Below, piece by piece: positions 1 through 8,784 of a stretch of 32,561 nucleotides of DNA. Made by a program: the position numbers and the translations under genes. The notes beneath the pieces were generated by a model that was given only the letters and a program-made list of their open reading frames with translations, was not told the DNA's origin and made no database searches. The stretch is from Stutzerimonas stutzeri (GTDB lineage: Bacteria > Pseudomonadota > Gammaproteobacteria > Pseudomonadales > Pseudomonadaceae). The stretch is from contig NZ_JAMOIE010000058.1 of assembly GCF_024448935.1 (NCBI RefSeq), forward strand, positions 1 through 32,561. The letters are read 5' to 3'. Each line of letters starts with the position of its first letter. Within the stretch, counting starts at the first letter, position 1.

Positions 1-143
1 TGTAGCAAGAGGGCTGCAGACTAGCAGCGCAACGGTGCGCACGCGAGCCACCGACCGTCGGCCTGTGAAAGTGTTCCGGCCGCACTGCACATTTCAGATG
101 ACCGGAGCGTCTGTTCGCAGACCTAAGTGGTGCTCGTCTCTAT

Positions 144-1055
144 TCAGGCGCCAGGGACGAAGTGCCGTTGTGCCGTCCCGCGGGCGATGAGGCGTGACAG
201 GTAATCGAGCTTTTGCGGATCGCGATCGACGAAGCGAAAGGTCAATTGCAGCCATTCACTGTCCGGTTTGGGCTCCAGCGCCGCGACCGCGTGCAGATAG
301 CCATTGAGGCGTGCCACCTCCCCGCCTTCGCCCTGCTCCAGATCGAGCACTGCGCTCTGCAGCACTTGCGGTAGCGTCTCGCCGCGTTTGACCACCAGTA
401 GCCCCTCTTTAAGACTGAGGGCCTTGATGACGCAAGCAAGCGTCCCGCTCGCCAGCCGCAGCTGGCCTTGGCCGCGGCCGCCGCTGGCCGCCGTCGGCTT
501 GACTGCGCCCGGCTGAACCAGCGGCGCGGCAAGCCCGGGTGCCGGCGAAGCCACCGGCGCAGAGGCCGGCTTGACAACTTCGGCCTTACCGCCCGTCAGC
601 GCAGCCAGGGAATCGTTGGCCATTCCGGTATTGGTCGGCCGTGCCGGTGCGCTGGCGGCCAACGCGTCGAGCTTGCCGGCCCGTCCGAGCGCCTTGCGCA
701 CCTTGGTAGTCAACTGTTCGTTGGAGAATGGCTTGCCGATGAAATCGGACACACCTGACTGGATCGCCTGGACCACGTTCTTCTTGTCGCCACGGCTGGT
801 GACCATGATGAACGGGGTGGTCTTGAGCTTTTCCTGGGCACGGCACCAGGTGAGCAGTTCAAGGCCGGACATTTCCGGCATTTCCCAATCACAAAGAATG
901 AGGTCGAACGAATCCCGATCGAGCATTTGCTGGGCCTTGCGCCCGGTTACAGCGTCCTCGATATGAATCCCCGGGAAATGGCTGCGCAACCCCTTCTTGA
1001 TCAGATCCCGAATGAAGGGCGCATCATCGACCACCAACACACTGACCTTGCTCAT
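144..1055 (-). CDS. Response regulator, CheY-like receiver with C-terminal PilZ-like tail
   Basis: 303 residues. Residues 1-125 form a complete receiver domain: acidic pair D10-D11, phosphoacceptor D56 in LILCDWEMP, T86 and K108 in the GKPF motif. A Pro/Ala-rich linker of roughly 80 residues follows, then a C-terminal block of about 100 residues (from GQLRLASGTLACVI to FVDRDPQKLDYLSRLIARG) that is weakly reminiscent of a PilZ fold; that likeness is a guess from pattern only. There is no helix-turn-helix or enzymatic output motif, so it probably acts through protein contacts or ligand binding. No histidine kinase is next to it. I chose the ATG at 1055 because AGGAG precedes it and the receiver starts directly there; the frame stays open for 64 codons upstream, but those residues look like noncoding translation. 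It diverges from the ABC importer operon. The receiver call is firm, the output unknown. Confidence 0.88.
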   Translation of the reverse strand: MSKVSVLVVDDAPFIRDLIKKGLRSHFPGIHIEDAVTGRKAQQMLDRDSFDLILCDWEMPEMSGLELLTWCRAQEKLKTTPFIMVTSRGDKKNVVQAIQSGVSDFIGKPFSNEQLTTKVRKALGRAGKLDALAASAPARPTNTGMANDSLAALTGGKAEVVKPASAPVASPAPGLAAPLVQPGAVKPTAASGGRGQGQLRLASGTLACVIKALSLKEGLLVVKRGETLPQVLQSAVLDLEQGEGGEVARLNGYLHAVAALEPKPDSEWLQLTFRFVDRDPQKLDYLSRLIARGTAQRHFVPGA

Positions 1056-1623
1056 CACTCGCTCCTGCTTGAATGGCCGCCAGCATAGCGGTAGCCATGA
1101 ACCCATCGCCAAGCTAAAAACCGCAGGTGCCGGCACCCTGTTCCGATGGGCTCGTTCACTCGGCACCAGCGTCGTGTCTGTTTTTTTCGCCTGCCGAGCC
1201 TCAACGGCTGCGCCAAGCTCGCGCACTGCGCCGAATGGCACAGCCAAACCTGACCGATCTAGCCGGAATGGTCAGTTGCGCCTCGCCGAACCCCCTGCTA
1301 GGTTTAGCGCTACACAATAACTAGAAAAATCATATGTCAGGCCGAATGAACACAGCCTCGGTGCCCACCGACTATCCGCGCCAGCCCGGCACGGCAGATC
1401 CCTTCTTTCGGCGCAATCCCGATTGCTGCCGAAGCCCTGACTTCCCGCGATCGATACACCTTTTGGCTCGCTCCCGAAACCGTTACCGCAGCGCCTGTCA
1501 GCGCATGCTCGTTGTGATGGTCGGTAGCCCTGTCTGCCGCTTCCCGTTACCCACCGAACCGTCCAGTTGTGGCAGCCGCTTGGGCTGTCTTCCAAGCGGT
1601 CAACCCCTGCAAGGAGATAGGCG
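1056..1623. promoter_or_regulatory. Divergent intergenic region, no gene seen
   Basis: 568 bp separate the start of the response regulator from the start of the binding-protein gene. Open frames here have no family resemblance and no ribosome binding sites. A 12-bp palindrome (GGTGCC/GGCACC, 1126-1137) lies near the regulator side. The AT-rich patch around 1310-1335 is a plausible promoter area, but I could not assign -35/-10 boxes with confidence. The AAGGAG at 1611-1616 is the ribosome binding site of the importer's first gene. The length suggests regulation of the importer from here. Confidence 0.5.
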
Positions 1624-2832
1624 ATGAAGCTTCTGGCAATTGCAACGGCAGCACTGAGCGCAGCGGCCGCGATCCCCGCGACGGCTGCGGAAATATCCGA
1701 TGGCAAGGTGAAAATCGGCATTCTCAACGACCAGTCCGGCGTCTATGCCGACTTCGGTGGTAAATGGTCCTACGAGGCGGCCAAGATGGCGGCTGAAGAT
1801 TTCGGCGGGAAAATTCGGGGCATGCCGATCGAAATCATCACGGCCGACCATCAGAACAAGCCGGATATCGCTTCCAATATCGCACGTCAGTGGTACGACC
1901 GCGAGCAGGTCGACTCCATTATGGAACTGACCACATCATCCGTGGCGCTGGCGGTGCAAGGCATCTCCAAGGACAAGAAAAAGATCGATCTGGTCACTGG
2001 CGCCGCTACCGCCGAACTCACCGGCAAGCAGTGTTCACCCTACGGCTTCCACTGGGCTTATGACACCCACGCGCTGGCGGTTGGCACGGGCGGTGCGCTG
2101 GTATCCCAGGGCGGCAACAGCTGGTACTTCCTCACCGCCGACTATGCCTTCGGGTACTCGCTGGAGGAGCAGACCAGCGAATTCGTCAAAGCCAAGGGGG
2201 GAGAAATCAAGGGCGCCGTACGGCACCCGTTGGCGACCAACGATTACTCCTCTTTCCTCTTGCAAGCGCAATCCTCCGGCGCCGAAGTCATCGGCCTGGC
2301 CAACGCCGGGATGGATACCGCCAATGCCATCAAGCAGGCCGCCGAGTTCGGCATCGTCGCCAGTGGTCAACGTCTGGCGGCGCTGCTCTTCACCCTCTCG
2401 GAAGTGCACGGCCTCGGCCTTGAAGCCGCACAGGGGCTGACCCTCACCGAAAGCTTCTACTGGGACCGTGACGATCAATCCCGTGAATTTGGCAAACGCT
2501 TCTTCGAGCGCACCGGGCGGATGCCGAACATGATCCACGCGGGCACCTACTCGGGCGTATTGCAGTATCTCAAGGCGATCGACAAGGTCGGCACCGACGA
2601 AACCGAAGCGGTGGCCAAGGCCATGCATGAGATGCCGGTGAACGATCTCTTCGCCCGCAATGGCAAGGTCGGCGCCAACGGCCGCCTGATCAGCGACGTC
2701 TACCTGATGGAAGTGAAGAAGCCCGAGGAAAGCAAGGAGCCCTGGGATTACTACAAGGTCCTCGCCACGGTGCCGGGCGATGAAGCCTACATCAAGCCCG
2801 CCGAGAGCGGCTGCGACCTGGCCAAGCAATAA
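1624..2832 (+). CDS. ABC importer periplasmic substrate-binding protein (LivJ/Peripla_BP_6 type)
   Basis: 402 residues. The N-terminus (KLLAIATAALSAAAAIPATAAE) is a Sec signal peptide, probably cleaved after ATAA/TAA near residue 22. The mature part starts with VKIGILNDQSGVYADFGGKW, the usual opening of type I periplasmic binding proteins for branched-chain amino acids and related ligands, and keeps that length and two-lobe layout (central repeats around YFLTADYAFGYSLEEQ and VIGLANAGMDTANAIKQA). It would deliver ligand to the two permeases encoded downstream. The ligand cannot be read from sequence: members bind amino acids, amides, urea or aromatic acids. AAGGAG lies 7 bases before the ATG. 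It is first in a tightly packed five-gene operon; two bases separate its stop from the next start. Confidence 0.92.
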   Translation: MKLLAIATAALSAAAAIPATAAEISDGKVKIGILNDQSGVYADFGGKWSYEAAKMAAEDFGGKIRGMPIEIITADHQNKPDIASNIARQWYDREQVDSIMELTTSSVALAVQGISKDKKKIDLVTGAATAELTGKQCSPYGFHWAYDTHALAVGTGGALVSQGGNSWYFLTADYAFGYSLEEQTSEFVKAKGGEIKGAVRHPLATNDYSSFLLQAQSSGAEVIGLANAGMDTANAIKQAAEFGIVASGQRLAALLFTLSEVHGLGLEAAQGLTLTESFYWDRDDQSREFGKRFFERTGRMPNMIHAGTYSGVLQYLKAIDKVGTDETEAVAKAMHEMPVNDLFARNGKVGANGRLISDVYLMEVKKPEESKEPWDYYKVLATVPGDEAYIKPAESGCDLAKQ

Positions 2833-2834
2833 GC

Positions 2835-3641
2835 ATGATGGCCCACAGCGATTCAGCTGAAGATCGTGCGGGGTCGACGGCGGGCGGGCAATCGCCCGTC
2901 GTGCTCTCGGCGCGCGGGCTGCGCCGGGATTTCAAGGGTTTCGTTGCGGTGAACGATGTCGACCTGGACGTGCATCACGCCCGGGTCCATGCGTTGATCG
3001 GGCCCAACGGCGCCGGCAAGACCACGGTATTCAACCTGCTAACCAAGTTCCTGCAACCATCCAGCGGCACCATCACGCTGCTCGGAGAAGACATCACCCG
3101 TACCGATCCGGCCAAGGTGGCACGCATGGGACTGGTGCGCTCATTCCAGATTTCAGCCGTTTTCCCGCACCTGACAGTGCTGGAAAACGTGCGTGTGGCC
3201 CTGCAGCGTCCGGGCGGCCTGGCAACGCAGTTCTGGCTGCCGCTGCGCTCGCTGAACCGTCTTAACGAGCGGGCCATTCAGATGATCGAGTCGATTGGCC
3301 TGCAGGACGTCTGTCATAGCCCGGCGGCGGATTTGTCCTACGGGCGCAAGCGAGTCCTGGAGATTGCTACCACCCTCGCCCTGGAGCCAAAGGTCTTGCT
3401 GCTGGACGAGCCGATGGCGGGCATGGGCCATGAGGACGTGCACATCGTGTCCGAGATCATCCGCGAGGCGGCCCGCGATCGCGCGGTCCTGATGGTCGAA
3501 CACAACCTGAAAGTCGTCGCCGACCTTTGTGATCAGGTGACAGTGCTCCAACGAGGGGAAATCCTGACCTCGGGCGATTACCGCAGCGTGAGCCAGGACG
3601 CACGCGTCCGCGAGGCGTATATGGGGACCGAAGATGAGTGA
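2835..3641 (+). CDS. ABC importer ATPase, LivG-like
   Basis: 268 residues. Walker A is GPNGAGKTT (about residues 55-63), the signature region is LSYGRKRVLEIA (S-Y-G in place of the common SGG, as is usual in LivG proteins), Walker B is VLLLDEPMAGM, and the switch histidine sits in LMVEHNLKVV. The C-terminal REAYMGTEDE is the typical LivG ending. It energises transport by the permease pair in this operon together with the LivF-like ATPase. Two in-frame ATGs (2835, 2838) follow the previous stop immediately; either could be used. A 20-25 residue N-terminal extension precedes the usual start of the ABC fold, which may mean an internal start, but no better site was seen. The 3' end overlaps the next gene by 8 bases. 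Confidence 0.93.
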   Translation: MMAHSDSAEDRAGSTAGGQSPVVLSARGLRRDFKGFVAVNDVDLDVHHARVHALIGPNGAGKTTVFNLLTKFLQPSSGTITLLGEDITRTDPAKVARMGLVRSFQISAVFPHLTVLENVRVALQRPGGLATQFWLPLRSLNRLNERAIQMIESIGLQDVCHSPAADLSYGRKRVLEIATTLALEPKVLLLDEPMAGMGHEDVHIVSEIIREAARDRAVLMVEHNLKVVADLCDQVTVLQRGEILTSGDYRSVSQDARVREAYMGTEDE

Positions 3642-4344
3642 AGCGACGCCGCTGTTAAGGGTTCGCGAGCTCAACGCCTGGTACGGCGAGAGCCACGCGC
3701 TGCATGGAATCGACCTGGACGTCCATCAAGGCGAGACCGTGACACTGCTCGGCCGCAACGGCGTGGGCAAGACCACGGCGCTGCGCTCGATCATGGGCAT
3801 CATCCGCAAACGGACCGGAACCATCCAGTTCGATGGTCACGACATGATGCACGTACCTCTGCATCGAGCTGCCCACACGGGAATGGGGTTCGTGCCGGAG
3901 GAGCGCGGTATCTTCGCCACCCTGACGGTGGACGAGAACCTCAACCTGCCGCCGATCATCGCCAAGGGCGGCATGTCCACCCATGAGATCTATGAGCTGT
4001 TCCCAAACCTCAAGGAACGCCGCAACAGCGCCGGAACCAAACTGTCCGGCGGTGAGCAGCAGATGCTGGCGATCGCACGAATACTGCGTACCGGGGCGAA
4101 ACTGTTGCTGCTGGACGAGCCCACCGAGGGCCTGGCGCCAGTGATCGTCCAGCGCATCGGCGATGTACTGCTGACACTCAAGCAGCGCGGCATGACCATC
4201 CTTCTGGTGGAGCAGAACTTCCGCTTCGCCAGCAAGGTCGCCGACCGCTTTTACCTGGTCGATCACGGACGGATCGTTGACAGCTTCCATGTCAGCGAAC
4301 TGCCGGATCGCATGACGATACTCAACGAAACTCTGGGGGTCTGA
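3634..4344 (+). CDS. ABC importer ATPase, LivF-like
   Basis: 236 residues, the normal LivF length. Walker A is GRNGVGKTT, the signature LSGGEQQMLAIA, Walker B LLLLDEPTEGL, and the H-loop equivalent lies in LLVEQNFRFA, where Q-N replaces the histidine, as is common in LivF. RBS-like GGGGACCG precedes the ATG inside the end of the LivG-like gene. The overlap with the genes on both sides (8 bases upstream, stop/start overlap at 4342-4346 downstream) points to translational coupling. It should form a heterodimer with the LivG-like subunit. Confidence 0.93.
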   Translation: MSEATPLLRVRELNAWYGESHALHGIDLDVHQGETVTLLGRNGVGKTTALRSIMGIIRKRTGTIQFDGHDMMHVPLHRAAHTGMGFVPEERGIFATLTVDENLNLPPIIAKGGMSTHEIYELFPNLKERRNSAGTKLSGGEQQMLAIARILRTGAKLLLLDEPTEGLAPVIVQRIGDVLLTLKQRGMTILLVEQNFRFASKVADRFYLVDHGRIVDSFHVSELPDRMTILNETLGV

Positions 4345-5231
4345 TGACAGAGATCTTCGGCGTACCTGTCCAGGCGTTTCTCGGGCAACTGCTGATCGGC
4401 CTGATCAACGGCTCCTTCTACGCCATGCTCAGCTTGGGTCTGGCGATCATTTTCGGTCTGATCAAGGTGATCAATTTCGCCCATGGCGCGCAGTACATGA
4501 TGGGCGCTTTTGCCGGCTATCTGCTGCTGACGATCCTGGGCATCGGCTACTGGCCGGCGTTGATTCTGGCACCGTTGATCGTTGGTCTCGTCGGGGCGGG
4601 GATCGAGCGGCTGGCGCTGTCACGGCTGTATAACCTCGATCACCTGTACGGTCTGCTCTTTACCTTCGGCCTGGCCCTCGCGCTGGAAGGCGCGTTCCGC
4701 TACTACTACGGCTCATCCGGCCAGCCCTACGCAGTGCCGAGCCTGCTGTCAGGCGGCTACAACCTGGGCTTCATGTTCCTGCCCAAGTACCGCGCCTGGG
4801 TGGTGCTGGCGTCCCTGCTGATCTGCCTGGGCACCTGGCTGCTGATCGAAAAGACCAAACTCGGTGCCTATCTGCGGGCCGTCACCGAAAACCCCACGCT
4901 GGTACGCACCTTCGGCATCAACGTGCCGCTGCTGCTGACGTTCACTTACGGCCTCGGTTCCGGTCTGGCAGGACTGGCCGGAATCCTTGCCGCACCGATC
5001 TACCAGGTCAGTCCGCTGATGGGCTCGAACCTCATCATCGTCGTGTTCGCCGTGGTAGTGGTAGGCGGCATGGGCTCCATCCTGGGAGCGGTCATCACCG
5101 GCTACATGCTGGGGATTCTCGAGGGCCTGACCAAGGTGTTCTACCCCGAGGCATCCAACATCGTGATCTTCGTGGTCATGGCGATTGTGCTGCTCGTGCG
5201 GCCTGCGGGCTTGATGGGAAGGGATGGCTGA
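4344..5231 (+). CDS. ABC importer permease, LivH-like
   Basis: 295 residues of mostly hydrophobic sequence with about eight membrane spans. The block NGSFYAMLSLGLAIIFGLIK followed by INFAHGAQYMMGA is the hallmark of LivH/UrtB permeases, and AVVVVGGMGSILGAVITGYM is the conserved cytoplasmic loop and helix that contacts the ATPases. The start codon overlaps the stop of the LivF-like gene (TGATG), so it is translationally coupled. It forms the inner-membrane channel with the LivM-like partner. Confidence 0.93.
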   Translation: MTEIFGVPVQAFLGQLLIGLINGSFYAMLSLGLAIIFGLIKVINFAHGAQYMMGAFAGYLLLTILGIGYWPALILAPLIVGLVGAGIERLALSRLYNLDHLYGLLFTFGLALALEGAFRYYYGSSGQPYAVPSLLSGGYNLGFMFLPKYRAWVVLASLLICLGTWLLIEKTKLGAYLRAVTENPTLVRTFGINVPLLLTFTYGLGSGLAGLAGILAAPIYQVSPLMGSNLIIVVFAVVVVGGMGSILGAVITGYMLGILEGLTKVFYPEASNIVIFVVMAIVLLVRPAGLMGRDG

Positions 5232-6216
5232 CATGCAGCAAACGACCGCACGATCCGCAGCAAAGCGAAAGCGCTGGAATGCCGAGACGATCCTGATCCT
5301 CATCGGGGTCGTCGGGCTGGTCCTGGCGCCGCTGCATTTTTACCCCGTGTTCCTGATGAAGGTAATGTGTTTCGCACTGTTCGCCTGCGCCTTCAACCTG
5401 CTCCTGGGGTACACCGGCATCCTCTCCTTCGGCCACGCCGCGTTCTTCGGCGGCGCCGCCTATTTCACCGCCCATGCGGTCAAGGAATGGGGTCTGACGC
5501 CGGAGTTGGGCATTCTGGTGGGGGTGGTGGGGGCCGCATTCCTGGGGCTGGTGATCGGCTTTCTGGCGATCCGCAGGCAAGGCATCTACTCGACGATGAT
5601 CACGCTGGCGCTGTCGCAGATGTTTTTCTTCTTTTGTTTGCAGGCGCCTTTCACCCATGGCGAAGACGGCATTCAGGGCGTTCCGCGCGGGCACCTGTTC
5701 GGATTAATCGATCTGAAAGAGCCGCTGAACATGTATTTCTTCGTGCTCACGGTGTTCCTGCTCGGCGTGCTGGCAATCTGGCGAATCATCAATTCGCCGT
5801 ACGGCATGATCCTCAAGTCGATTCGCGAGAACGAAAACAGGGCAATCTCCCTCGGCTATTCGGTGTCCCGTTACAAGCTTGGCGCTTTCGTCATGTCGGC
5901 TGCGCTGGCGGGGTTGGCCGGCGGGCTCAAAGCGCTGGTGTTTCAGTTCGCCACCCTCACCGATGTCAGTTGGCAGATGTCCGGGGAGGTGGTGCTGATG
6001 ACGCTGCTTGGCGGAATCGGGACGCTGGTAGGTCCTGTATTTGGTGCGGCGTTGGTGACCACGCTGGGCAACTACCTCGCAACCTCGTCGCTGCCGGTCA
6101 CACTGGTGACCGGGATCATCTTCATGGTCTGCGTATTGATCTTTCGTCGCGGCATCATCGGCGAGCTCTACGCCTCGCGGCTGGGTCGCAAGATCGAACG
6201 CTCGCGGGACGAGTAG
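5224..6216 (+). CDS. ABC importer permease, LivM-like
   Basis: 330 residues with about nine to ten membrane helices. LLLGYTGILSFGHAAFFGGA and the later EVVLMTLLGGIGTLVGPVFG are standard LivM/UrtC blocks. The basic N-terminus (KRKRWNAET) should be cytoplasmic. The ATG at 5224 overlaps the end of the LivH-like gene by 8 bases; a second ATG at 5233 is possible. This is the last gene of the importer operon: its stop (6214-6216) abuts the stop of the convergent ParA-like gene with no spacer, so no terminator fits between them. Confidence 0.93.
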   Translation: MADMQQTTARSAAKRKRWNAETILILIGVVGLVLAPLHFYPVFLMKVMCFALFACAFNLLLGYTGILSFGHAAFFGGAAYFTAHAVKEWGLTPELGILVGVVGAAFLGLVIGFLAIRRQGIYSTMITLALSQMFFFFCLQAPFTHGEDGIQGVPRGHLFGLIDLKEPLNMYFFVLTVFLLGVLAIWRIINSPYGMILKSIRENENRAISLGYSVSRYKLGAFVMSAALAGLAGGLKALVFQFATLTDVSWQMSGEVVLMTLLGGIGTLVGPVFGAALVTTLGNYLATSSLPVTLVTGIIFMVCVLIFRRGIIGELYASRLGRKIERSRDE

Positions 6217-6987
6217 TCAGCGGCCTTCCAGATACCCATGCAACTCGACGAACTGCTGGGTCAGCTTGTGCCGCGGGTCGAGGTGGATCAGCGGAATGCA
6301 CACCTCATGCGACTCGCGCATCCGTACCGAACTCATCAGATGCACGGGCAGCACCGGCAAACCCTCACTCAGCAGCTCGTCGATCATCTGCTGCGGCAGC
6401 GCCGCCCGCGGCTGGAACTGATTGACCACGATGCCCTCGACCTGCAGCCCTACGTCGTGGTCTTCCTGCAACTCCTCGATTTCTGCTAGCAGGCTGTACA
6501 GCGCCTGGCGGGAAAAGCTGTCGCAGTCGAAGGGAATCAGGCAGCGGTCGGCAGCGATCAGCGCCGAAACGGTGTAGAAGTTCAGCGAGGGCGGTGTGTC
6601 GAGGTAGATGCGGTCGTACTCCTCGGCAAGGCCGTCGAGCAATTTGCGCAGCTTGTTGATCTTGTGCTTGGCTTCGAGCTTGGGCTGCAGGTCGGCCAGC
6701 TCGGCGGTGGCGCTGATCAGGTGCAGGTTGTCGAAGGCCGTTTCGAGGATCGGCGGACGCGCCTTCTTGCCCGCGGCACCGCCGGCGAGGATCTGCTTGA
6801 AGAAGTCGGCGATGCCCGTGGGAATGTCATCGCCGGTCAGTCCGGTCAGGTAATGCGTGGAGTTGGCCTGGGCGTCCAGGTCCACCAGCAGCGTGCGGTA
6901 GCCCTGCGATGCGCTGACCGCGGCCAGATTGCAGGCGATGCTCGACTTGCCGACACCGCCCTTCTGATTGAACACGACCCTGCGCAT
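6217..6987 (-). CDS. ParA/Soj-type ATPase, orphan
   Basis: 256 residues. It begins with [20 protein letters not shown], the deviant Walker A box of ParA/MinD ATPases, followed by [13 protein letters not shown] (Walker A' region) and [13 protein letters not shown] (Walker B). Proteins of this type dimerise on ATP and move cargo over the nucleoid or the pole. There is no ParB or parS-like gene beside it, and the chromosomal parAB pair normally lies elsewhere (near gidB), so its cargo is unknown. GGGAGG precedes the ATG. It is downstream of thyA on the same strand (88 bp apart) and runs tail-to-tail into the importer operon. Confidence 0.88.
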   Translation of the reverse strand: MRRVVFNQKGGVGKSSIACNLAAVSASQGYRTLLVDLDAQANSTHYLTGLTGDDIPTGIADFFKQILAGGAAGKKARPPILETAFDNLHLISATAELADLQPKLEAKHKINKLRKLLDGLAEEYDRIYLDTPPSLNFYTVSALIAADRCLIPFDCDSFSRQALYSLLAEIEELQEDHDVGLQVEGIVVNQFQPRAALPQQMIDELLSEGLPVLPVHLMSSVRMRESHEVCIPLIHLDPRHKLTQQFVELHGYLEGR

Positions 6988-7075
6988 GACTTGCCTCCCA
7001 AAATGCCCCTGAGCGGTCGAGTCTATACGGCAAATGTGACGCTCAGGTTATCCGCAACGGCAAACCCGACCAAAG

Positions 7076-7870
7076 TCAGACGGCGACGGGTGCCTTGATA
7101 TGCGGATGGGCGTCGTAACCCACCAGTTCGAAGTCCTCGAAGCGGAAGGCGAACAGGTCCTTCACGTCGGGATTGAGCTTCATCGTCGGCAGCGGTAGCG
7201 GTTCGCGGGTCAGCTGCAGGTCGGCCTGTTCCAGGTGGTTTGCATAGAGGTGGCAATCGCCACCGCTCCAGATGAACTCGCCCGGCTGCAGGTCGCAGAC
7301 CTGGGCCACCATCAGCGTCAGCAGCGCATAGCTGGCGATGTTGAAGGGCACGCCGAGGAAGATGTCGGCTGAACGCTGGTACAGCTGGCAGCTGAGCTTG
7401 CCGTTCGCGACATAGAACTGGAACAGCGCGTGGCAAGGCGGCAGGGCCATCTCGTCGACCAGCGCAGGGTTCCAGGCTGAAACGATCAGGCGGCGCGAAT
7501 CCGGGTTCTGCTTGATCATCTCCACCAGTTTGCTGATCTGGTCGACCGATCCGCCGTTGGGCGCCGGCCAGCTGCGCCATTGGTAACCGTAGACCGGGCC
7601 GAGCTCGCCGTTCTCGTCGGCCCACTCGTCCCAGATGCGTACGCCGTTTTCCCGCAAGTACTTGATGTTGGTGTCACCCTGCAGAAACCACAGCAGCTCG
7701 TGAATGATCGATTTCAGGTGGCATTTCTTGGTGGTCACCAGCGGAAAACCGTCGCTCAGGTCGAAGCGCATCTGATGGCCAAACACGCTGTAAGTGCCGG
7801 TGCCAGTGCGATCGCTCTTGAAGGTTCCATGCTCGCGCACATGGCGCATCAGGTCGAGATATTGTTTCAT
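7076..7870 (-). CDS. thyA: Thymidylate synthase
   Basis: 264 residues, the same length as E. coli ThyA. It methylates dUMP to dTMP using methylenetetrahydrofolate. Visible landmarks are the folate/phosphate loop KSDRTGTGT, the catalytic cysteine C146 in [10 protein letters not shown], the Arg pair in [26 protein letters not shown], and the conserved C-terminal IKAPVAV. It lies downstream of lgt (103 bp gap), the usual neighbour in gamma-proteobacteria. The ribosome binding site is weak (GAGCTC). Confidence 0.97.
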   Translation of the reverse strand: MKQYLDLMRHVREHGTFKSDRTGTGTYSVFGHQMRFDLSDGFPLVTTKKCHLKSIIHELLWFLQGDTNIKYLRENGVRIWDEWADENGELGPVYGYQWRSWPAPNGGSVDQISKLVEMIKQNPDSRRLIVSAWNPALVDEMALPPCHALFQFYVANGKLSCQLYQRSADIFLGVPFNIASYALLTLMVAQVCDLQPGEFIWSGGDCHLYANHLEQADLQLTREPLPLPTMKLNPDVKDLFAFRFEDFELVGYDAHPHIKAPVAV

Positions 7871-7940
7871 CGATGAGCTCGAAGCAGGCGCCGAAGCGCG
7901 GTGAAAAGGCTGCGCGCATAGTAAAAGCCCGGGGCCCGCT

Positions 7941-7959
7941 TGTCGCCTTCGCGGCGACA
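7941..7959 (-). terminator. Possible weak terminator/attenuator hairpin between lgt and thyA
   Basis: An inverted repeat TGTCGCC / GGCGACA with a 5-base loop lies 15 bases past the lgt stop on the minus strand. The first T-run (CTTTT) comes only about 15 bases after the stem, so termination would be inefficient; it may simply be an mRNA processing or stability element. Confidence 0.3.
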
Positions 7960-7973
7960 GGCAGGCCTTCGAA

Positions 7974-8774
7974 TCAGGCCGGAGCCCGACCGGCGTCGCG
8001 TCGGTAACCCCAGGCGATCATTCCTGCGCCCAGCAGCACCATCGGCACGCAAAGGACCTGGCCCATGGTCAGCCAGCCGAACGCCAGGTAGCCGAGCTGC
8101 GCATCGGGTACGCGCACGAATTCGACGATGAAACGGAAGATGCCATAGCAGACGGCAAACAAGCCGGAGACTGCCATGGTCGGCCGCGGCTTGCTCGAGT
8201 AGACCCAGAGAATGACGAATAACGCCACGCCTTCCAGGGCGAACTGATAGAGCTGCGAGGGATGCCGCGCCAGCTGCTGCGGATCGGTGGGAAAGACCAT
8301 GGCCCAGGGCACATCGGTCGCCTTGCCCCACAGCTCGGCGTTGATGAAGTTGCCGATGCGCCCGGCGCCCAGCCCGATCGGCACGAAGGGCGCGATGAAG
8401 TCCATCAGCTCGAAGAATTTCTTGCCGTTGCGCCGGGCGAAAATCCAGGTGCACAGCAGCACGCCAAGCAAGCCCCCGTGAAACGACATGCCCCCCTTCC
8501 AGACCTGGAAGATGAGGGTCGGATCGCTGATATAGGACGCCAGATCGTAGAACAGCACATAACCCAGCCGCCCCCCGACGATCACGCCCATCGCCACCCA
8601 GAACACCAGGTCAGAAAGCTTGTCCTTGTCCCAGCTCGGATCGAAACGGTGCAGGCGGCGGGAGGCCAGCAGCCAGGCACCACCGATGCCGACCAGATAC
8701 ATCAGGCCGTACCAGTGGATTTGCAGCGGGCCTAGCGAAACGGCCACAGGGTCTATCTGCGGGTAAGGCAGCAT
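7974..8774 (-). CDS. lgt: Phosphatidylglycerol:prolipoprotein diacylglyceryl transferase
   Basis: 266 residues, seven membrane spans expected. It transfers diacylglycerol to the lipobox cysteine of prolipoproteins in the inner membrane. Diagnostic motifs are [11 protein letters not shown] (essential His-Gly-Gly-Leu-Leu loop) and the Lgt signature [15 protein letters not shown]. The start is set by GAGG nine bases before the ATG, which itself overlaps the stop of the upstream permease gene; only 10 bases separate the two, so they are probably one operon with thyA further on. Confidence 0.97.
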   Translation of the reverse strand: MLPYPQIDPVAVSLGPLQIHWYGLMYLVGIGGAWLLASRRLHRFDPSWDKDKLSDLVFWVAMGVIVGGRLGYVLFYDLASYISDPTLIFQVWKGGMSFHGGLLGVLLCTWIFARRNGKKFFELMDFIAPFVPIGLGAGRIGNFINAELWGKATDVPWAMVFPTDPQQLARHPSQLYQFALEGVALFVILWVYSSKPRPTMAVSGLFAVCYGIFRFIVEFVRVPDAQLGYLAFGWLTMGQVLCVPMVLLGAGMIAWGYRRDAGRAPA

Positions 8775-8784
8775 CCGGGTTTCC

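Noticed and set aside
109-122. Short stem with TTCG loop after the response regulator gene as terminator
   Set aside because: Only five base pairs and no T-run on the minus strand.
1568-1590. Possible sigma-54 promoter (TGGCAG and TTGGGC) before the importer operon
   Set aside because: The GG and GC elements are 11 rather than 10 bases apart and the -12 box does not fit the consensus.
1334-1627. 97-codon plus-strand frame in the importer upstream region
   Set aside because: No ribosome binding site, no family likeness, overlaps the real start region of the binding-protein gene.
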